A program made the position numbers and the translations under genes. The notes below the pieces were generated by a model. It searched no databases. It saw only the letters and a program-made list of their open reading frames with translations, and was not told the DNA's origin. Below, in pieces: positions 7,374 to 15,222 of a DNA stretch of 64,000 bases (positions within the stretch are counted from its first letter, which is position 1; every line of letters begins with the position of its first letter). The DNA is taken from positions 70,875-134,874 of the forward strand of contig JBEHXV010000012.1 in the NCBI GenBank assembly GCA_048498515.1. The letters run 5' to 3'. The DNA is from UBA4416 sp048498515. Its GTDB lineage: Bacteria; Bacteroidota; Bacteroidia; B-17B0; Aurantibacillaceae.

Positions 7374-7808
7374 ATGGGTGCTGAACGGTATATAATGATT
7401 GTGGACGATGATGCGGATGACAGGATGTTATTCGAGGATGCACTAAAAGAAGTGTCTGCCGAAACCAAATTAATTTCTCTTAACAATGGCATGGATCTGA
7501 TGAATGTATTGCACAAAAAAGAGGTGCATGGCCCCGATGTGATTTTTTTAGACATTAATATGCCGGGTAAAAATGGTTTTGAATGCCTTGCTTCCATCCG
7601 CTCGAATCCAACACTAAAAAGCATTCCCATTATATTATATTCAACCTGTTCGCAGGAAGATACCATTAACAAAGCCTATAGCTCAGGGGCAAATTTGTAT
7701 GTGAGCAAGCCCAATAATTTTAATGCTTTGAAAAAAATCATTGCTAAGGTTCTTGATAATGACTTTAGCAGTTTAATTGAGCGTCACCAATTTGTAGTTA
7801 GCGCATGA
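7374..7808 (+). CDS. Single-domain response regulator
   Basis: 144 residues, receiver only. VDDDADDR forms the acidic pocket, Asp60 in FLDINMPGKNG is the phosphoacceptor, Thr in LYSTCS is the switch residue and VSKPNNF holds the Lys. The Met at 7374 is chosen because the longer ORF from 7293 would read through the -7 box at 7362. With no output domain it must act on a partner protein or in a relay. It is the third such receiver in 4 kb, each monocistronic. Confidence 0.92.
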   Translation: MGAERYIMIVDDDADDRMLFEDALKEVSAETKLISLNNGMDLMNVLHKKEVHGPDVIFLDINMPGKNGFECLASIRSNPTLKSIPIILYSTCSQEDTINKAYSSGANLYVSKPNNFNALKKIIAKVLDNDFSSLIERHQFVVSA

Positions 7809-7813
7809 TGCCC

Positions 7814-8029
7814 TTATTCGTGGTTCATGTTTTTCACCAGGTTCAAACCATAGGTATAGTTTGTTGAAAGGATCACGTCATTGCAGTCAAAATGCTTTAT
7901 AACGCCATCCTTTTGCAGGGCTACTATCCAGCAGGTATTCTGGTGCATGCCATAATCAATAATAAAAATAGCATGGCCTCGCCCCAATGGGGTTTCAACT
8001 AAAATAGCGGGATTCAACTGAAGGATCAT
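7814..8029 (-). CDS. Conserved small protein, unknown function
   Basis: 71 residues without signal peptide or membrane helix. The sequence is stranded and compact (VETPLGRGHAIFIIDYG, NTCWIVAL, GVIKHFDCNDV), resembling short conserved Bacteroidota proteins with a Q-N-T-x-W-x-V motif. A function cannot be assigned. A TGG-type element lies 37 nt upstream on the same strand, tying it to the same putative regulon. It converges on the receiver gene at 7374-7808 with a 5-nt gap. Confidence 0.65.
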   Translation of the reverse strand: MILQLNPAILVETPLGRGHAIFIIDYGMHQNTCWIVALQKDGVIKHFDCNDVILSTNYTYGLNLVKNMNHE

Positions 8030-8050
8030 CGTTTTGTTTTTCCTTACAAT

Positions 8051-8066
8051 TCAAAATGCGATACCA
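8051..8066 (-). promoter_or_regulatory. TGG-type promoter element 7 (minus strand)
   Basis: TGGTATCGCATTTTGA on the minus strand, 37 nt upstream of the start at 8029. Confidence 0.5.
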
Positions 8067-8126
8067 CTTAAAAAATTCATTTTTAGCTTAATTTAAGTTA
8101 ATTGCTACACTATGGGGCAATTGAAA

Positions 8127-8143
8127 TGGCACAAAAATTTTAA
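8127..8143 (+). promoter_or_regulatory. TGG-type promoter element 8
   Basis: TGGCACAAAAATTTTAA, 44 nt before the start at 8171. The spacer is one base longer than in the other copies. Together with element 7 it forms a divergent pair about 60 nt apart. Confidence 0.5.
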
Positions 8144-8170
8144 TAGTAGATTAAATTAAAACCTATTATT

Positions 8171-8554
8171 ATGGAAACTACACCAGTAAACGAAAAGAAT
8201 GAAATGAGCACATTGGTAGAATGTATTAATGTGATACGTACCAGGGGATATAAAACCAACTTTATAGCGGTAAGCGGCGAAAGGATTAAAAACGAGGATG
8301 GGAAATTATATGACCCATCGGAAGTAAAGATAAACACCTTTTACCGTTTTGAAGGAGAAAGCGATCCGGGCGACAGTTCGATTTTGTATGCCATTGAAAC
8401 AAACGATGGGAATAAAGGTTACATTACCAACGCCTACGGCCCTTATGCCGATATAAAAGTATCAGCCTTTATTCATGGCGTTGAAGACATACAAAAACAC
8501 GTGGGAAACAAGCATCCATCCTTCTGGCAAAAAGTAAAAAACATCTTTAGCTAA
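8171..8554 (+). CDS. Small conserved protein of the 'phosphoribosylpyrophosphate synthetase'-labelled type
   Basis: 127 residues, soluble. The core (YRFEGESDPGDSSILYAIE, then NDGNKGYITNAYGPYAD) matches a short Bacteroidota family often labelled phosphoribosylpyrophosphate synthetase in databases. At this length there is no room for the two-domain PRPP synthetase fold, and its PRPP-binding loop (DDxxxTGGT) is absent, so that label should not be read as enzyme activity. The C-terminal tail (HPSFWQKVKNIFS) is amphipathic. It has a TGG-type promoter and a terminator of its own. Confidence 0.75.
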   Translation: METTPVNEKNEMSTLVECINVIRTRGYKTNFIAVSGERIKNEDGKLYDPSEVKINTFYRFEGESDPGDSSILYAIETNDGNKGYITNAYGPYADIKVSAFIHGVEDIQKHVGNKHPSFWQKVKNIFS

Positions 8555-8560
8555 TGATAC

Positions 8561-8595
8561 AAAAAGCCCCCAATAATTATTGAGGGCTTTTTTTT
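8561..8595 (+). terminator. Rho-independent terminator
   Basis: AAAAAGCCC (8561-8569) and GGGCTTTTT with an inner CAATAATTATTG stem and one mismatch, directly after the gene ending at 8554. Confidence 0.85.
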
Positions 8596-8611
8596 GCGCC
8601 AGGTTTATCAT

Positions 8612-8646
8612 AAAAAAAGCCCTGCATTCTTGCAGGGCTTTTTTAC
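8612..8646 (-). terminator. Rho-independent terminator for the minus-strand receiver gene
   Basis: AAAAAAAGCCCTGCA (8612-8626), TTCT, TGCAGGGCTTTTTT (8631-8644). It is symmetric, so it can work on both strands; the gene at 8663-9178 ends next to it. Confidence 0.85.
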
Positions 8647-8662
8647 GGTTTAAAAGATTGCT

Positions 8663-9178
8663 TTAGATGGTATGCATCATTTTCAGAGCAATTAAAACAA
8701 CAATGCCTATGGTTAAAAAAGTCATAATGAATATGGCTACAAATTTACTAACGCCAAATTCTCTTACAATGAAACGGATGGGCGATGAAGCAATGTGGTA
8801 TATCATGTACTGCAATTTGCTCCAGGCGCCATACCTGTTGGGAATAAAACCTTTAGCGCCCATATTAATGGCATTTACAGCGGTTTCAATATCCTCGTCG
8901 GAGCTTAATACAACTACTTCGGTAGTAGTGCATTTTGCTTTTACTTTTTTTACAATGTCCACCACATCCGCGTTGGTTTTTGTATGCGCGTCGTACAAGT
9001 AATCGTCAACAACTACCAGGTCGACATTGGTTGTTAATTTGCTGAAAAATGACTCGCTGTTAAAGAACAACGATACATTCATCATATGCCCGAAACGTTT
9101 TTCTAAAAAATGTTTCAATTTGTCGGCAATCCTAATGTCATCATTTAATATGAAGACATTTAATGTCTGGGATTTCAT
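8663..9178 (-). CDS. Receiver-like protein with C-terminal membrane anchor
   Basis: 171 residues. Residues 1-125 form a CheY-like receiver: LNDD at 11-14 in the acidic pocket, Asp58 in VVVDDYL as likely phosphoacceptor and LSSDED at the switch position. The usual Lys after strand 5 is not kept (GFIPNRYG). A linker (about 126-145) leads to one membrane helix (about 146-168, FVAIFIMTFLTIGIVVLIAL). A receiver ending in a membrane anchor with no output domain is unusual. It may recruit a partner to the membrane or act as a sink for phosphate. A TGG-type element is found 60 nt upstream. Confidence 0.85.
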   Translation of the reverse strand: MKSQTLNVFILNDDIRIADKLKHFLEKRFGHMMNVSLFFNSESFFSKLTTNVDLVVVDDYLYDAHTKTNADVVDIVKKVKAKCTTTEVVVLSSDEDIETAVNAINMGAKGFIPNRYGAWSKLQYMIYHIASSPIRFIVREFGVSKFVAIFIMTFLTIGIVVLIALKMMHTI

Positions 9179-9222
9179 AACGTTAATTTTATAGGGTTTA
9201 TTAATACTATCTATTATGAATG

Positions 9223-9238
9223 CTAAAAAATTATTCCA
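9223..9238 (-). promoter_or_regulatory. TGG-type promoter element 9 (minus strand)
   Basis: TGGAATAATTTTTTAG on the minus strand, 60 nt upstream of the start at 9178. It is a weaker match: position 4 is A. Confidence 0.4.
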
Positions 9239-9298
9239 TTGAAAAAGATCGTGTTACAGTATTCATATGATGTAATTGTGTACTATTTTCTACAAAAA

Positions 9299-10768
9299 CT
9301 AAGCTGCTTTTCTGTAATTTTTATTCGGGATGTTCAATTCATCCCTGTATTTGGCAATAGTTCGTCTTGAGATCAGGAATTTTTTCTCTTCCAACAGTTT
9401 CACCAATTCATCGTCGCTGAATGGCTTGCTCTTATCTTCTTCCTGGATGCAACTTACCAACACCTGTTTGATCTTGTTCACACTCACTACCTCTCCATTA
9501 GCATCGGCCATACCCTGTACAAACAGGTCTTTTATCAATAAGGTACCCATTGGGGTTGCAATGTATTTACTATTCGCAATCCTTGATACAGTTGATACAT
9601 CGGAATTTATTTCTTCGGCAATGTTTTTAAGGATCAGTGCTTTTAAATCGTTGCGGTTACCGGTAATGAAAAACTGTTTTTGATGCTTTACAATTGCCCT
9701 CGCCACCGATACCATCATGCTTTCTCTTTGTTGTAATGCTTCAATGAACCACTTGGCGTTTTCCACTTTATCCTTAATAAATACCGAAGCTTCTTTTAAG
9801 CCTTTATCTTTTGACTTAGAGTACTCGTGAAGCATCTCCACATAATCCTCATTGATCTTTAACGCCGGTTGTTTGGCCTGGTTCAGGAACAACTCTACAT
9901 TATCTCCATCAACAGTCACTGTAAAATCAGGTACGATGGTAACCGCGGAGTTCGAATTTTCGCGCGAGGTACCTGCAGGTTTTGGATTCAATACTTTTAT
10001 CTCATCCATCGCATCTTTAACATCTTCGTCCGTGATATCCAGCGCTTGTTTTATAACGTCGAATTTTTTCGCCGAAAGATCCTGCATGTGATCCTTTAAA
10101 ATATAAATCGCGTTAAACGTATCCCTTGTTTTTGGTTGTTTCGCTTTTAACTGAAGGATCAGGCATTCCTGCAAGTCTTTGGCTGCAATACCTGCCGGTT
10201 CAAATTGTTTTATTTTGTTTAATACGGCAATCAGTTCATCCTCGTTCACCAAAACATTATGCTGAAACGATAATTCATCCGCTACTTCCGAAATATCCCT
10301 TCTTAAATAACCATCATCATCCAAAGACTCAATGATGTACATGCCCAGCTGTTTTTCTTTATCAGATAGAGCCAGCATGTTTAGTTGCGTTATCAAGCCA
10401 TCGGTAAAATGATTACTCTCAAGGATCACCTGCTCTCTTTTATCTTCCTCGCCACTGCTATTATTGGCTTCGTATTTATAATCGTCAAGCGAATCCCGGT
10501 CCATGTAATCTGTATAGTCGTAATCCTCGCCAAGCTTTCCTTCGCTCACATAATCCTCATCAGGCTCTTTCGCATCTTCCTGTTGATTGTCTTCGGCCTC
10601 CGCTTTCGCTTCGTCGGTATCATATTCCAAAGCAGGATTGGCCGCCATTTCGTTAGCGATGTACTGTTCAAGTTCAACCGTATGCAGTGCAACGATATTG
10701 AATAACTGAATTTGCTTAAAAGTCAACTTTTGAGTTTGCTTTTGCGTTTGTGATTGTATAATTGCCAT
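9299..10768 (-). CDS. rpoN: RNA polymerase sigma-54 factor
   Basis: 489 residues with the full sigma-54 layout. Region I is Gln-rich (about 1-50, QTQKQTQKLTFKQIQLFN). Region II is acidic (about 55-110), then come the core-binding domain (about 115-310) and the helix-turn-helix for the -12 region (about 395-415, STVSRIANSKYIATPMGT). The C-terminal RpoN box is SRRTIAKYR (467-475), which reads the -24 GG. Sigma-54 needs an AAA+ activator, and one lies 1.8 kb away at 12611. A hairpin at 10809 separates it from the upstream DUF1328 gene. A near-consensus -7 element (TAAAATTTG, one base too long) lies upstream. Confidence 0.98.
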   Translation of the reverse strand: MAIIQSQTQKQTQKLTFKQIQLFNIVALHTVELEQYIANEMAANPALEYDTDEAKAEAEDNQQEDAKEPDEDYVSEGKLGEDYDYTDYMDRDSLDDYKYEANNSSGEEDKREQVILESNHFTDGLITQLNMLALSDKEKQLGMYIIESLDDDGYLRRDISEVADELSFQHNVLVNEDELIAVLNKIKQFEPAGIAAKDLQECLILQLKAKQPKTRDTFNAIYILKDHMQDLSAKKFDVIKQALDITDEDVKDAMDEIKVLNPKPAGTSRENSNSAVTIVPDFTVTVDGDNVELFLNQAKQPALKINEDYVEMLHEYSKSKDKGLKEASVFIKDKVENAKWFIEALQQRESMMVSVARAIVKHQKQFFITGNRNDLKALILKNIAEEINSDVSTVSRIANSKYIATPMGTLLIKDLFVQGMADANGEVVSVNKIKQVLVSCIQEEDKSKPFSDDELVKLLEEKKFLISRRTIAKYRDELNIPNKNYRKAA

Positions 10769-10808
10769 AGGGTTAAATTTTTATGTGTTAAACAAATTTT
10801 ACAACAAA

Positions 10809-10836
10809 CCCACACCTGCTTATTGGCAGGCATGGG
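10809..10836 (-). terminator. Probable terminator or attenuator between the DUF1328 gene and rpoN
   Basis: On the minus strand CCCATGCCTGC and GCAGGTGTGGG pair over 11 bp with two G-T pairs and a 6-nt loop, followed by TTTGTTGT. It is moderate in strength, so some read-through into rpoN is possible. Confidence 0.5.
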
Positions 10837-10842
10837 TATGAA

Positions 10843-11019
10843 TTAGTCTTTTATTTTCTTTACGATCGATCCTCCTACAATAAGAGATATGATAAACAGC
10901 ACTAAGAAAATAAAGAATAAAATTTTAGCGATTCCGGCTGCACTTGCTGCAATACCCGTAAATCCAAATAGCCCTGCTATTAAAGCAACAACTAAAAATA
11001 TTAATGACCAACGTAACAT
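10843..11019 (-). CDS. DUF1328 family small membrane protein
   Basis: 58 residues, MLRWSLIFLVVALIAG... with two membrane helices (about 4-22 and 31-50) around a small Gly/Ala loop (GFTGIAASAAGIAK) and a basic end (KKIKD). The size, the start MLRW, and the A-G-I-A-K motif match the DUF1328 (YtjA-like) family, often seen among stress-induced genes. A TGG-type element lies 61 nt upstream. It is followed 74 nt later by rpoN on the same strand, so the element may feed into rpoN as well. Confidence 0.88.
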   Translation of the reverse strand: MLRWSLIFLVVALIAGLFGFTGIAASAAGIAKILFFIFLVLFIISLIVGGSIVKKIKD

Positions 11020-11064
11020 AGCTTTAGGTTTTTAAAGGTTAATACTTATTATACACTCATGTAT

Positions 11065-11080
11065 TATAAGAATAGTGCCA
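11065..11080 (-). promoter_or_regulatory. TGG-type promoter element 10 (minus strand)
   Basis: TGGCACTATTCTTATA on the minus strand, 61 nt upstream of the DUF1328 start. The -24-like half is a perfect TGGCAC. Confidence 0.5.
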
Positions 11081-11189
11081 AGCCGTAAACAACTGAGAAC
11101 AAGCCGTTTATACACAGCACACTTTTTTGTGAGGTGTGTTTTTTGAGGAATAAATTCCCCAAGGAGGGGATTTTAATCATTTGGATGAA

Positions 11190-12566
11190 TTACTTTACCC
11201 GGGGGAAGAACAATAAGAACCTGGTTCCTTCTGTATGGTCCGGATCGATCATGATCCAGCTGTGATGGTTAATCATAATACGCTTGCAGATACTTAAACC
11301 CATGCCTTTACTCTTTGACGTAGTATCCGAGAGCTGCTGAAAAAGGTCGAACACCTTGCCATGATATACACGTTCTATACCCTGACCATTGTCTTTAACG
11401 GCAATTACCCTATAGCGGATGTTTCTTAACTGTGGTATGGTGCGGCACAGATGCTGCGCATTTGTCATTTCAGTGATCTCAATCTTTAAGGGCCTGGTAG
11501 CATGCCTGAAATCGATCGCATTCCTAACCAGGTTTTCAAACACCGTTTTCAACTGTCCTTCATCGCCACGAATATGCATATGTTCGGGAAGGTTTACGTC
11601 AACTGTATTTTCCCAGTTGTTATCGTTAAGCAATTGTTTTATGATAGCGTTAAGTTCAAACTTTTTAAAAACAGGAACTACTGTTAGTAAAGAATAGTAA
11701 TCAACAATGGCATTATTTATCTCGGCCTGGTCGCTGTATACTTTTTTGATCCTGTTAATCGTATCATCCTGGTTCAGGTTAGTGTGTTTAGTATGTTCCA
11801 GCAGGTTTACCAATGTCTGCATTTTACGCATGGGTTCCTGCAAATTATGCGTACCGGCATAGGTAAGGGCTTCCAGTTCTTCGTTCAATGTTTTTAGTTG
11901 AAAGTTTTTTGTTTTAAGTTCCGATAAATAATTCTGACTACGGTTAAAAAAGGAAATAATGCCAACGCAGGTGATACAGCATATAATGAAGGCGATGATT
12001 AAAGACCTGAAGCCCGTTGTTTTAGTTTCATCCGAATTTTTTTCGCGATACTGGTTTTGTTGTTTTAGCAGGGTTTGTTCGTTTGTGCTAATCCGCTCAA
12101 TAAGGCTTCTTACTTTATCCATGTAAAGCCTGCTTTTAGTGAATTTAAAGGCTGCTTTTTCATCCTGGCTTATCCGCTCCAGGTTTTTCCTTAAAAGTTC
12201 AAGCCGTGCATTGATTACCTCCTTTAAGGTATCCATCCGTTTTTGCTGCTTGTAACTGTCGTAAGTTTGGTAATCGAGCTTCAAAAAAAAGCCCTGGAGC
12301 TTGCCAAGGCTATGCTGGTACTGGTCCAAAAAAACCGAGTCCTTGGTAATAATAAATCCTCGCTGACCTGTTTCTGCACTCAATAATTCATTTTCAAGAT
12401 CCCTGAGGTTAAATAAAGCTTCATAAGCCCGGTCGACCCTGGCGGCATATTTTTCAGCGGCATTTAATTTGCTTACGTAGTAAAAACAAATTGCCAAAAG
12501 TGAAAATAGGGCCATGCAGACACCAAAATATATCAAAATTCGTTTTTTATTCATAAATTTCAGCAT
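11190..12566 (-). CDS. CHASE3-domain sensor histidine kinase
   Basis: 458 residues. Membrane helix 1 (about 10-30), an extracytoplasmic CHASE3-type helical domain (about 35-185, with the conserved E-T-G-Q-R-G-F segment), membrane helix 2 (about 190-210), a coiled coil, then the kinase core. The H-box is THNLQEPMRK with His240, the N-box is NLVRNAIDF, and the lid motifs are DNGQGI and GMGLSICKR. CHASE3 senses unknown periplasmic signals. It is divergent from the NtrC gene with 44 nt between them, and a -7 box (TATCTTTG) ends six bases before the ATG. No receiver gene is directly linked; the NtrC operon or the free receivers are candidate partners. Confidence 0.93.
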   Translation of the reverse strand: MLKFMNKKRILIYFGVCMALFSLLAICFYYVSKLNAAEKYAARVDRAYEALFNLRDLENELLSAETGQRGFIITKDSVFLDQYQHSLGKLQGFFLKLDYQTYDSYKQQKRMDTLKEVINARLELLRKNLERISQDEKAAFKFTKSRLYMDKVRSLIERISTNEQTLLKQQNQYREKNSDETKTTGFRSLIIAFIICCITCVGIISFFNRSQNYLSELKTKNFQLKTLNEELEALTYAGTHNLQEPMRKMQTLVNLLEHTKHTNLNQDDTINRIKKVYSDQAEINNAIVDYYSLLTVVPVFKKFELNAIIKQLLNDNNWENTVDVNLPEHMHIRGDEGQLKTVFENLVRNAIDFRHATRPLKIEITEMTNAQHLCRTIPQLRNIRYRVIAVKDNGQGIERVYHGKVFDLFQQLSDTTSKSKGMGLSICKRIMINHHSWIMIDPDHTEGTRFLLFFPRVK

Positions 12567-12572
12567 CTAACA

Positions 12573-12580
12573 CAAAGATA
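12573..12580 (-). promoter_or_regulatory. -7 box TATCTTTG, six bases from the start codon
   Basis: A perfect TAnnTTTG match on the minus strand; the kinase ATG is at 12566, so the mRNA would be nearly leaderless. Confidence 0.6.
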
Positions 12581-12610
12581 ATCCTAAACTAAAACAAAAA
12601 ACAACCATAT

Positions 12611-14071
12611 ATGGCTAATATTTTAATTATAGATGATGACAAGGACATATGTCAGCTTCTAAGTAGATTTTTATCTAAAAATGGGTTTGAGGTTACCGTT
12701 GCCAATACGGGAAAAACAGCGATAGAATATGTTGTGAATAATAAACCGGACATTGTGTTGTGCGATTTCAGGCTTGAGGACATGACCGGGAAAGACATTC
12801 TTGTTAAAATAAAAGAGCTTCACCCCCATGTTCCGGTAATTATCATGACTGGTTACAGCGATGTGAGAATGGCGGTAACCATTATGAAATTAGGCGCTTT
12901 TGATTACGTAACCAAACCACTTTTACCGGAAGAAATTTTGCTGACCCTTAAACGGGCCCTTGAAACAGAGTCCAAAGGAAGTAAAGAAGCCGTTTCCGAC
13001 GAAGATGCTCCTGCCAGTAGTTCATCGGAGCCTGCTAAACCGGTTAAAAAGAGCAAGGGCAAATATATTTTTGGCAACAGCGCCGCCTTTAAAGTAATAC
13101 TCGACCAAATTCACCTGGTGGCTCCCACCAATTATAGTATTATTATTTATGGCGAAAGCGGCAGCGGTAAAGAATCCATTGCCAACGAAATTCATAACAA
13201 CAGCAAGCGTAAGGAGCACCCTTTTGTAGCTATTGATTGCGGCGCCATGTCGAAAGAGCTGGCTGCCAGCGAGCTATTTGGTCATGAAAAAGGCTCTTTT
13301 ACGGGCGCTATTAACCAAAAGCAGGGCAGCTTTGAGCTGGCCAACGGAGGAACTATTTTCCTGGATGAGATTGGGAATTTACCCTACGATATACAGGTGA
13401 TGTTACTGCGCGTAGTGCAGGAACGTAAGATGCGCCGGGTGGGTGGCACAAAGGATATTGACCTGGATGTAAGGATTATTGTGGCAAGTAACGAACGCCT
13501 GTCGGAAGCAGCTAAAAAAGGCCGTTTCAGGGAAGATTTATACCACCGTTTCAACGAGTTTAGCATTGACCTTCCTCCATTAAAAAACCGCCAGGAGGAC
13601 ATTAAATTATTCGCCGAGTTTTTCTTAAACAAAACCAACCAGGAGTTGGGCAAATCGGTTAAAGGTTTTAGCCCTGAAGTGTTGAAAGTGTTTTACCAAT
13701 ACAACTGGCCAGGCAACTTAAGGGAACTTAACAATGTGATTAAACGTTCTACGTTGCTTACATCGGGCAGTTTAATAGAAGTAAGTTCCCTACCTTTTGA
13801 GATCACGCATTACGAAAAACTCAATTTTGAAGAGGCTAAACCCGACCCCATCAATGTGGTAACCCTGCCCTCTACTCCTACCAAAAAAACGCATGAATTA
13901 AATGAGTTTGGAATGAAGTATGCCAGCATTGATGCTGAGTTTGAACTGATTGTGGAAGCTTTGAAAAAATGCAATTATAATAAAAGTAAAGCGGCACAAA
14001 TGCTCAATATTGACAGGAAGACCCTATACAATAAAATGAAACAATACAAAGAATTTAACGGCAACCTGTAA
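12611..14071 (+). CDS. Sigma-54-dependent response regulator (NtrC family)
   Basis: 486 residues. An N-terminal receiver (1-120, Asp52 in LCDFRLED), a charged linker, then an AAA+ domain (about 150-385). The Walker A is GESGSGKE from 181, the sigma-54-contact loop is GSFTGA at 228-233 and the Walker B is TIFLDEIG. A Fis-type helix-turn-helix ends the protein (about 440-481, NKSKAAQMLNIDRKTLYNK). This is a complete enhancer-binding activator for RpoN. It is the first gene of a three-gene operon: its stop overlaps the next ATG by one base, and two kinases follow. It is the obvious activator for any sigma-54 promoters nearby. Confidence 0.97.
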   Translation: MANILIIDDDKDICQLLSRFLSKNGFEVTVANTGKTAIEYVVNNKPDIVLCDFRLEDMTGKDILVKIKELHPHVPVIIMTGYSDVRMAVTIMKLGAFDYVTKPLLPEEILLTLKRALETESKGSKEAVSDEDAPASSSSEPAKPVKKSKGKYIFGNSAAFKVILDQIHLVAPTNYSIIIYGESGSGKESIANEIHNNSKRKEHPFVAIDCGAMSKELAASELFGHEKGSFTGAINQKQGSFELANGGTIFLDEIGNLPYDIQVMLLRVVQERKMRRVGGTKDIDLDVRIIVASNERLSEAAKKGRFREDLYHRFNEFSIDLPPLKNRQEDIKLFAEFFLNKTNQELGKSVKGFSPEVLKVFYQYNWPGNLRELNNVIKRSTLLTSGSLIEVSSLPFEITHYEKLNFEEAKPDPINVVTLPSTPTKKTHELNEFGMKYASIDAEFELIVEALKKCNYNKSKAAQMLNIDRKTLYNKMKQYKEFNGNL

Positions 14072-15222
14072 TGATAGCGAATCAATTTATCCCTAAACTT
14101 GTTGAGGAATTTTCTCCACACATTGAGAAAATTCTACAATTTGGGGTGTGCACAATTGATTCGAACACGTTAAAATCGACCTGGAGCAGTGGCGTATATG
14201 ACATATTGGGGCTTGAACCCCTTTCGGTTGAACCCGGTCCCGAAAATTTTTTAAAGCATATTAATGTCGTGGATTTACCGGTGGTTTTAAAATCCATCGA
14301 TGAATCCAAACAAACGCAAAAGCCTTATAAAATTGAGTTTTGTATTACCGATGCAAACGGGGTGCAGAAAAAACTAAAAGCTGAAAATTTTTTCAGGTAT
14401 GATAACGAAGCATTGGTTGAACAAAAAATAGTGATTAAAAATATCACCGAAAGCTACCTGCACAACCAGCAGCTTGAACTTAAAATTGACCAGCTTAACA
14501 AAGCGAACAACAACCTAAAGGAGTTTGTTCATGTGGCTTCGCACGACCTGCAGGAGCCTCTGCGTAAAATAGCCGTTTTTACCGAAAAGCTTAATGCCGA
14601 ATTTAGCCATAACCTGGAAGAAGGCGCTAAGGTGTCCATTTCAAAAATATCCAACTCTGTAAAAAGCATGCAATCATTGCTCGAGGATCTTCTCAACTTT
14701 TCGACACTGGCGGCAAACGACATCGAATTTAAAAAGGTATCGGTAAACGAGATCATAAAATCCGTGCTTTCCGATCTTGAAATTAAGGTGGAAAAATCGA
14801 ACTGCACGTTAAACTGTGCCGATATTCCATTGATAGATGGTTACCCTACACAAATCAGGCAATTGTTCAGCAACCTTATCAACAACTCCATCAAATTTAA
14901 AAAAGAAGGAACGGCACCCGTCATAAAAATTCATTGCGAAGAAGCCGACCCGAAGGAATACCTGCAGTTGCCCATACTGTTATACAAGCACTATATTAAA
15001 ATTACCATCAGCGATAACGGGATTGGTTTTGACCAGGTATATGCAGAAAAAATATTCCAAGTATTTCAGCGTCTGCATAGCAAAGCTGAATATGCGGGAT
15101 CAGGCATCGGTCTTTCCATCTGCAAAAAAATAATGGACAACCATCACGGATATATCTTTGCGAACAGCATACCCGGAGCCGGCGCTACTTTTACTCTTCT
15201 CTTCCCTAAAACACAACACTAA
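14071..15222 (+). CDS. PAS-domain sensor histidine kinase
   Basis: 383 residues, no membrane segment. A PAS fold (about 15-130, with GVYDILGLEPLSVEPGPENF and a YKIEFCITDANG strand), a short coiled coil, then the kinase core. The H-box is SHDLQEPLRK with His158, the N-box is NLINNSIKF, and the lid motifs are DNGIGFD and GSGIGLSICKK. It sits in the middle of the NtrC operon and is translationally coupled to it (TAATG), so it is the best candidate to phosphorylate the NtrC receiver. The signal read by the PAS domain cannot be inferred. Confidence 0.93.
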   Translation: MIANQFIPKLVEEFSPHIEKILQFGVCTIDSNTLKSTWSSGVYDILGLEPLSVEPGPENFLKHINVVDLPVVLKSIDESKQTQKPYKIEFCITDANGVQKKLKAENFFRYDNEALVEQKIVIKNITESYLHNQQLELKIDQLNKANNNLKEFVHVASHDLQEPLRKIAVFTEKLNAEFSHNLEEGAKVSISKISNSVKSMQSLLEDLLNFSTLAANDIEFKKVSVNEIIKSVLSDLEIKVEKSNCTLNCADIPLIDGYPTQIRQLFSNLINNSIKFKKEGTAPVIKIHCEEADPKEYLQLPILLYKHYIKITISDNGIGFDQVYAEKIFQVFQRLHSKAEYAGSGIGLSICKKIMDNHHGYIFANSIPGAGATFTLLFPKTQH

